From: Zoroaster sp. YZ-2022
Lineage: Eukaryota > Echinodermata > Asteroidea > Forcipulatida > Zoroasteridae
DNA length: 64,000 nt
Assembly: GCA_029582265.1 (NCBI GenBank)
Contig: CM055816.1
Coordinates: forward strand, 86,630,288 to 86,694,287
Reading direction: 5' to 3'
The notes below the pieces were generated by a model that worked only from the letters and a program-made list of their open reading frames with translations, did not search any database and was not told where the DNA came from. Below, piece after piece: positions 60,401-64,000 of the stretch (its first letter is position 1; every line of letters begins with the position of its first letter). The position numbers and the translations under genes were made by a program.

Positions 60401-63400
60401 AGGTTTAAAACCTCTTTTAAATTCTTCAGATTATTTGAGAAACCTTGAGCTAAATGAAATATGAACAATACGACTAGGCAGCTAAAATTAGTTCCTAGTT
60501 GTTGTTTTTTCTCTAATTTGCAACCAAGGCTTACAGGGAGCAAACAAATAGTACAAGTATTTGGTCGCAGCCGATCAGGCACGTGTAGAAAACAAATTGC
60601 TGACTGATGGAACTAGGAATAATTATTTCTTAAAGGGCAGCATTACATGTCTGGGTGGAATGTTACATGATATTTTAGCCAAGGTGTTCTACAAATACTG
60701 TACGTCTAAAATGTAGGTGGGGTGGGTTAATAACCACTATAGAAGGCAGTTTTATACCTTGGCCCAATATTACCTAGCAAATTTATCTGCGAAGCAAAAT
60801 TTAGCCACTGTAAAAAAGAAAAGCATGTAAATTTACAGCAAAATGCAGGCAACTCTATTTCCAACAATTTTATGTATTACAATTTTACATAACAAGTGTG
60901 TTAAACTGATTTACACAATTTCTGTAAACGCTTAATAATGAAACTGCAGTACGTTTCCATATTTGTTTGTTTTACCCATTCTGATTATCTTTTTCGGCCC
61001 ACAAAGAATATGTCCAAACAAATATGGAAATGTACTACAGAAATTGTGTAAATCAGTTTAACACACTTGTTATGTAAAATTGTAATACATACAATTGTTG
61101 GAAATAGAGTTGTCTGCATTTTGCTGTCAATTTACATGTTCTTTTTACAGTGTGAGAACCATGCAGCCAGAATCAATAATCATTTCGGAGCGATACACGT
61201 AAACGTACACATAAATTAACCAAACGTTTTTAGAGCCCCTTTTTGGGCATTGTGTCCCCTCCCCCTTGTGCCATGTCCCCCTTTTCTGAGACCCTGGATC
61301 CGCTCCTGGAAAGAAAACTATCAGTGGATGTTTGTTAGTATCATACGATCAGTTTATTTTAATGGAACAGTGACCATAATATTTTTTGTTGTATTTTGTA
61401 TTTTATTATATTAATATCAATGCTGTATACTTTCCCAGTAAATTCAACAATTGAGTATTTTGTAGATTTATAAAACATTAGCTTTCAATATACAATTATT
61501 AGTTTTCATGTCCACTGAATGCTTCATCATGTTTTAACTAAGGACAACTTTAATGAAAATTGGCTATAGTGATGCCATATATGCTGGTTCACGTTGTTGT
61601 AATTTTAAATTGTACATTTTTACCTATCAGTTGTTGGACATTGAACGGCGCCAGACGATTTCCCGCCTCGTTGAATATTACCAACCCCTGCAAAAACAAC
61701 ATTAAATAATTTATGGTTTCTTTAAAATTATGGTGAGCTAACATGTAACAAAGCTGGAACAACAGGTAACATGTAACATTTTTTAGTTTGCTACCACGGC
61801 CAAGCTGTGCGATTAGCACCATCAATATGTCAGAGGTTCATCTGAGTTGACCCTTGACACGAAAGCACCATATTTGGTAATTATTGATACATAATACACT
61901 GTAAAAATGGTGTTCAGAATTTAAACACATTTCAAAACACTTAGCTTGTACTCACTTTTTTCACATGGATAGCCTAATACATGTAGATTGTGTTTTTCTG
62001 TGATGTGTATTTGAATGCTAAATATCATATGAACAGGTGTCACAAAGCTAAGCACGTTTAGTTTTGTGACATGTACAGAGGATGGCCGTTTAGCATTTGA
62101 ACGCATTCCTTTAACGCGTTTATTTGGCATAATGTTTAAATTCTAAACACCGTTTTTTGCAGTGTACATTGAGTAAATAAGGCTTGCATTAAAGGCGCCC
62201 TTGTATATGTAACTGCCTTTAATAGTGTGGTTTTTCACTGTAATTACTGACTGATAGTCAAACCCATAAGTACATGTACATGCAGTGTATGGCATATCTG
62301 ACCATTACACACATAAAATAATGCTTGAATTTCGCACGTTGGAGCCCTAGATTTTTTTGCGCGTTTGTTTACACGGAACGCGGCCATCTTTGGTAAAAAT
62401 GTTATACAATTCGTTGGAAATATAAGTCTTGTATTTTTCTTTTAAATGCTCAGTCTCGTCACGACCTCTTAATTTCAGCAATTAGATTTTAAAGTGAGAC
62501 CTCATGTCTTTTAAACTGCAATTCAACCTCTCACATTAACACATTGATTAGACATTAATCAACCCTGTTAAACCGTGCTATTGCGTATGTGTGCTAACAT
62601 CAAAGACGTCCCCAACAATGTATTTTTTAATATGCATGCTTGGACTGGAAATGACTGGAAATGACTGCAAAATGTTTTTTCTCAAAAATACATTTTGGGA
62701 ATTGGGCTAAGCCTACAACCTACGATGTTTTATACACGCATAATGTAGGCCTATATTGAATCTAGTGGGGCCGAAAAGGTAATTGTCACCATGGATATTC
62801 CCAAATATATACTACTCAAAACAATTTAGGGAACACCGGATTTTTAACATCAAATAGGTTTGAAATGTTCCATGAACCGGGATTTTCATTTGAAACCCCC
62901 TCTCTCTTTCAGTAGTCATGTCATGAAATGTGTAATCACTACATGCATCCTTTATCATCTGTTTCATTGTGCAGTTGTTTCTCATCAATTCTGTGAAACA
63001 TTGTATTTATCTGAAATAAATGAGCTTGCTTTAACTGAGATTATTCCGGTGTTCCCTAAATTGTTTTGAGTAGTATATAGTATCCAGTCAGTCAAATAAA
63101 AGTCATTTAACGTACACTGTACATAGGATTTAAATTGGCTGGTACCACAGAGTGTACCTTAATTAGAGTGTACCCTAATGTTACCTAGGTGGCACGACCC
63201 CCTTCAGCTAAAGTAGGCCTATTTTATCTTCTCCACTACACAGCAAAACAAGCTTAGGTAGAAATTATTAGCTAAATCCTGAATTATAACCAAGACATTT
63301 TGTCCTGGGGAATGGATGGTCCAAAAGTTCCGTACTCACCGTCATTCCTTCGAATGTCAAATCAGATAACGCCGTCATAAACCGCTCTCGTAAATGATAA

Positions 63401-63585
63401 GTGTTGTCATAATCGAAATCCTCGATTTGTATGGAGGAGTTTTCTGCAGCAAGTTGTTGTGCCACGTGATGCAGGGTTAGTGCAACCGCCCACACGGCAT
63501 CGTAGCTGAATGGTTTGTACTCCACGCCTGAGTACGGGATGCCTTGCGTGTATTTATCATACCCATCTTCAAATTCACCTGCTGT
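42335..63585 (-). CDS. Gene B: GABA type B receptor-like class C GPCR, exons 7-17, 5' end outside window
   Basis: Tandem paralogue of gene A, upstream of it in the same orientation with about 6.6 kb between its stop and gene A's start codon. Join: 63340-63585, 61624-61687, 58414-58494, 52843-52993, 52287-52419, 50065-50169, 48985-49104, 45488-45633, 44183-44378, 43220-43384, 42335-42424. This gives 498 residues and a TAA stop, uninterrupted. It covers the end of the ligand domain, TM1-TM7 and a short cytosolic tail with a leucine-rich coiled coil, the element by which vertebrate GABA-B subunits pair. The signal peptide and first six exons must lie beyond 64000. No disabling change is visible, so it looks functional. 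Confidence 0.93.
42512..42640 (-). mobile_element. LINE 3'-end fragment
   Basis: (AAT)n then the complement of the LINE tail (CACATATCCACCCTGCTGGG, GCGCTCAAGGCGCGGAAAC). In gene B intron 16. Confidence 0.8.
43220..43384 (-). CDS. Gene B exon 16: cytosolic tail
   Basis: 55 codons beginning IIALWRTTDDHDQS, with a Gln/Thr-rich middle and a charged helix (KDKEMMELKKQLKQ) that begins the coiled coil. Acceptor tgcag|ATT, donor CAG|gtacaa, phase 0. Confidence 0.85.
43433..43789 (-). mobile_element. tRNA-derived SINE, full length
   Basis: Same family and orientation as 40465; (AAT)n at the left, tRNA-like head complement ending CGGCCACGACACTCTAC at the right. In gene B intron 15. Confidence 0.88.
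44183..44378 (-). CDS. Gene B exon 15: TM6 and TM7
   Basis: 196 nt, phase 2 to 0: KVTMAQLNDSKFIAIAIYN, TM6 (VAIPSIIIAPLVHLL), then TM7 (TVTFVLTASCITFGTTI) and CLIFLPK. LNDSK and the FLPK/FVPK end of TM7 are family hallmarks. Acceptor cacag|GAA, donor AAG|gtaaaa. Confidence 0.95.
44610..44936. repeat. Dispersed TIR-type repeat, copy 2
   Basis: Starts AACCCTCCTATTATTG and ends TAGTAGGAGGGTT; interior TTGACTGGTTTTTACTGTC. Related to 10545-10790. In gene B intron 14. Confidence 0.65.
45488..45633 (-). CDS. Gene B exon 14: TM5, GC splice donor
   Basis: 146 nt: IDVEADKVIVRMSYKCESP, FLWSGIMFGWKGLLLIYG and AFLAWES. The exon ends TCG-AG before GCAAGC; no GT donor is available nearby, and joining phase 2 to exon 15 restores ESR-KVTMAQLNDSK as in vertebrate receptors (ETRNVS...LNDSK). 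Confidence 0.93.
45826..48486 (-). pseudogene. LINE retrotransposon, 5'-truncated and frameshifted (CR1/L2-like)
   Basis: Non-LTR retrotransposon in gene B intron 13, opposite no host gene strand (also minus). From 48447 to 47980 an apurinic-type endonuclease remnant has ILTGDFNIHMD and SLSDHYAIM. Reverse transcriptase pieces follow: KNYRPVANLKYLGKTIERVV and LVLLDLSAAF (47352-47095), then QGSVLGP near 46930. The C-terminus reads APRLWNHLPTKLKS and FKDDVYL (46340-45990). Frameshifts and stops separate the pieces, so no protein is made. The 3' UTR ends GTGCGCGCTATAAATCTT plus (ATT)n at 45826-45850. The LSAAFD/RLWN style is CR1/L2-like, but clade is not proven. Confidence 0.85.
48527..48750. mobile_element. 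MITE with inverted ends
   Basis: GTCTATTATACTGACTG on the left mirrors CAGTCAGTATAATAGAGA on the right, inside gene B intron 13 just beyond the LINE truncation point. The segment TTAATTAGGCACCAATGGGC also occurs near 38475. Confidence 0.6.
48985..49104 (-). CDS. Gene B exon 13: TM4
   Basis: 40 codons: IFDYHLFMIIGVLVVVDVI, then WTAYDPFQLVQITLADQ. Acceptor ttcag|ATA, donor CAG|gtaaat. The DNA is almost identical to gene A exon 13. Confidence 0.95.
49208..49323. mobile_element. Palindromic MITE V, copy 1
   Basis: CACTCTAAAAACGAAGTGCT and its complement at the ends, GAATATAGCACCT next, forming an almost complete hairpin. Further copies at 49594-49710, 51898-52010 and 52021-52118. Confidence 0.85.
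49337..49592. mobile_element. Tc1/mariner-type MITE
   Basis: Inverted ends CACTCACTGGCCATAAGT... and ...TTTTGGCCAGTGAGTG with TA on both sides (49335-49336, 49593-49594). It lies between two V copies. Confidence 0.8.
49594..49710. mobile_element. Palindromic MITE V, copy 2
   Basis: ACACTCGACGTGCTGAATAT to its mirrored end AGCACTTCGTTTTTTCGAGT. In gene B intron 12. Confidence 0.75.
50065..50169 (-). CDS. Gene B exon 12: TM3
   Basis: 35 codons: AQVWILPISFTLAFGGL, FAKTWRVHVIF, then SSTKKTK. It is one codon shorter than gene A in intracellular loop 2. Acceptor tacag|GCT, donor AAG|gtagaa. Confidence 0.95.
50291..50840. mobile_element. Element Z, uninterrupted copy
   Basis: About 550 bp; ends GGGTACGTTCGAGTAGCTTC and its inverted counterpart (gaagctactcaaacgca). 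Interior contains ACAAAACAACACGTCTTC and AAGATGGCGGTCATTCCG. In gene B intron 11. It serves as the empty-site reference for the piggyBac insertion in copy 2. Confidence 0.8.
51898..52010. mobile_element. Palindromic MITE V, copy 3
   Basis: CACTCTAAAAAACGAAGTGC to AGCACTTCGAGTG. In gene B intron 11. Confidence 0.75.
52021..52118. mobile_element. Palindromic MITE V, copy 4
   Basis: CACTCTAAAACTGAATATAG to AGCACTTCGTTTTTAGAGTG, lacking part of the left arm. Confidence 0.7.
52287..52419 (-). CDS. Gene B exon 11: TM2
   Basis: 133 nt: KIVKLSCPKVNNVIAVG, CYTDVILSGLDEN and ending NYLCL. Acceptor ttcag|GAT, donor TTG|gtgaga. The conserved GLDG glycine is Glu here. Confidence 0.93.
52610..52730 (-). 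mobile_element. Old SINE remnant in gene B intron 10
   Basis: TGGTGGAGAGAAGCAATAAT and AGGATTCAAACCAATATTCT correspond to the SINE body and B-box, at the same intron position as in gene A (5565-5690). Confidence 0.6.
52843..52993 (-). CDS. Gene B exon 10: TM1
   Basis: 151 nt: GGDTPRDGPLREIVYVG, then TM1 (FSVFASLAVIGMIMTIAFLI) and RFRHK. Donor AA|gtatta. The intron before it holds the piggyBac element. Confidence 0.92.
53730..57135. mobile_element. piggyBac DNA transposon, complete ends
   Basis: 3406 bp with inverted tips CCCTTTCATTACC and (right end, complement) CCCTTTCGATCCC, flanked by TTAA at 53726-53729 and 57136-57139. It carries one transposase gene on the minus strand. An imperfect direct repeat of about 267 bp (53940 and 54207 onwards) fills the transposase-downstream end; a poly-G run lies at 54464-54476. 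AGAGCCC(A/G)(C)GGG is repeated in inverted form near the right tip. Confidence 0.92.
54505..56860 (-). pseudogene. piggyBac transposase (DDE_Tnp_1_7), frameshifted
   Basis: Cut-and-paste transposase. First exon 56750-56860: acidic N-terminus (ILADSGSESDDEVTDDDDD); intron 56097-56749 (GAG|gtaggc, tgcag|CCT); second exon from 56096. Conserved blocks in order: WHPTNIPEMMAFVALSLL, MGINKSSQYKMYW, LSPDESMLKFKGRLSF (first catalytic Asp), GHVIYCDNYYTSPAL (second), MGGTDLANQ (third; the usual fourth Asp is Asn), and a C-terminal Cys-rich finger (CIVC, CKQC, CIVPC). Frame changes are needed near 55780, near 55200 and in the T-run near 55105, so it appears dead as written. Confidence 0.9.
57424..57605. 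repeat. Repeat U, copy 2
   Basis: TTAGACTGGTACCCTGTCTT, GGCGTACCATTCAAAGG, GCACGGCCAGTATCTGGCG. Diverged from the other copies. Confidence 0.6.
57927..58152. repeat. Repeat U, copy 3
   Basis: AGACTGGTCCCCTGTCTATA to CTGGCGTAATTCAGATCTTC, including AAAATGGCGGCTGCACGGCC. Confidence 0.7.
58414..58494 (-). CDS. Gene B exon 9
   Basis: 81 nt encoding about DGVKQSVGVYFQEKGLQW, ending LLFT. Acceptor ggcag|ACG, donor ACAG|gtaaat. Phases 1 and 1 as in gene A. Confidence 0.88.
59097..59333. repeat. Repeat U, copy 4, inverted
   Basis: GAAGATCTGACGTCACGC, AATTACGCCAGATCCTGGCG and GATAAAGACAGGGGACCAGT. Opposite orientation to copies 1 to 3. Confidence 0.7.
59737..60530. repeat. Segment X without Y
   Basis: Starts ttaatcaaaatgtaatttac and ends near GCTAAAATTAGTTCCTAGT; matches 25645-26430 with substitutions and small indels. 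In gene B intron 8. Confidence 0.8.
60808..61152. mobile_element. Long inverted-repeat element
   Basis: The arms (about 60808-60985 and 61012-61152) mirror each other: AATGCAGGCAACTCTATTTCC against GGAAATAGAGTTGTCTGC, and GTGTGTTAAACTGATTTACA against its complement. Ends ACTGTAAAAAAGAA and TTCTTTTTACAGT. In gene B intron 8. Confidence 0.85.
61624..61687 (-). CDS. Gene B exon 8
   Basis: 64 nt encoding GLVIFNEAGNRLAPFNVQQLI plus one base; acceptor tgcag|GGG, donor TAG|gtaaaa. Length and phase match gene A exon 8. Confidence 0.9.
61688..62806. other. Gene B intron 7, part without recognised element
   Basis: AT-rich. 61889-62165 starts ACTGTAAAAATGGTGTTCAG and ends ACACCGTTTTTTGCAGTGT, with TTTAAACAC near both sides, so it may be a further decayed TIR element; otherwise nothing recognisable. 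Confidence 0.4.
62807..63078. mobile_element. Tc1/mariner-type MITE
   Basis: Inverted ends ACTACTCAAAACAATTTAGG and complement, followed by GAACACCGG; bordered by TATA sequence consistent with TA insertion. In gene B intron 7. Confidence 0.8.
63340..63585 (-). CDS. Gene B exon 7: ligand-binding domain
   Basis: 82 codons from TAGEFEDGYDKYTQG to LTFEGMT, acceptor tacag|ACA and donor ACG|gtgagt. YDAVWAVALTLHH is conserved. Same length and phase as gene A exon 7. Confidence 0.94.
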
Positions 63586-64000
63586 CTGTAAATGTGAAAG
63601 AACAACGGACATTCGGGAAATGTTGACAAAGCTGTTGCTATAAATAATAATTCATATATAAAACAAATTATTCGAGTAACCAAAAATGTTCAACAAAATA
63701 AATATTTACCTGCAGTGTATGGGATTTGTTAGATGTTAGAGGGTTGGCCACCCTTCTGCTATACACGCTTTTGTTAGTAACCATGAAACAGACGATAACA
63801 AAACACATCGGCTACAAGACACTATTGCGTATACAAGACCACGTGGAAAGCTTATCCGAGGAAATTAAACATAGCAGCGATGGCTAGGGCTCAAGCTTGG
63901 GTGATATTGAATTTTTCATCCACGATATATCAGCAAACATATATCGCAATTTTCGATAGTATCGCGATTATTTTTTTTCATTCATGCATGATTGCTTTAG
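63586..64000. other. Gene B intron 6 to the window end
   Basis: No exon seen. 63890-63975 (gggtgatattgaattt, atatatcgcaattttcgat) looks like the end of a dispersed DNA repeat running off the window. Confidence 0.4.

Overview
The window looks like animal nuclear DNA. Protein-coding sequence sits in short exons (64-249 bp) with spliceosomal GT-AG borders, separated by long AT-rich introns full of retroposons, MITEs and satellites. The encoded family and the SINE/LINE types suggest a marine invertebrate, perhaps an invertebrate deuterostome (echinoderm, hemichordate or lancelet). The organism guess is weak; the gene family assignment is strong.

The only host genes I can support are two head-to-tail paralogues on the minus strand, both metabotropic GABA type B receptor-like (class C GPCR). 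Gene A starts at 35729 (signal peptide) and runs leftwards through 14 exons to 2327, leaving the window before TM6, TM7 and the tail. Gene B enters from the right inside its ligand-binding domain (exon 7 at 63585) and runs through 11 exons to a stop at 42335. The two genes share exon borders and phases, including an unusual GC-AG intron, so between them they show the whole gene model: signal peptide, Venus-flytrap ligand domain, seven TM helices and a short coiled-coil tail.

The rest is repeats. 1-2326: foldback element and a SINE in gene A intron 14. 2473-20371: smaller gene A introns with SINEs, three copies of one TIR MITE, a MITE with a 9-bp target duplication, and foldbacks carrying hammerhead-ribozyme-like cores. 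20510-35480: gene A intron 1, with a roughly 535-bp perfect ATT array starting at 19411 just outside it in intron 2, a 28-unit 44-bp minisatellite, a 1366-bp tandem array and inverted copies of the same units. 35730-42334: intergenic spacer. 42425-63339: gene B introns, with a dead LINE (45.8-48.5 kb), nested palindromic MITEs, and a 3.4-kb piggyBac transposon with TTAA duplications and a frameshifted transposase.

Two links stand out. The satellite arrays in gene A intron 1 appear to grow from the end of a short TTAA-flanked element whose termini start with CCCTAA, as piggyBac MITE ends do. The common tRNA-derived SINE shares its 3' end with the LINE in gene B, which suggests the LINE machinery mobilised it.
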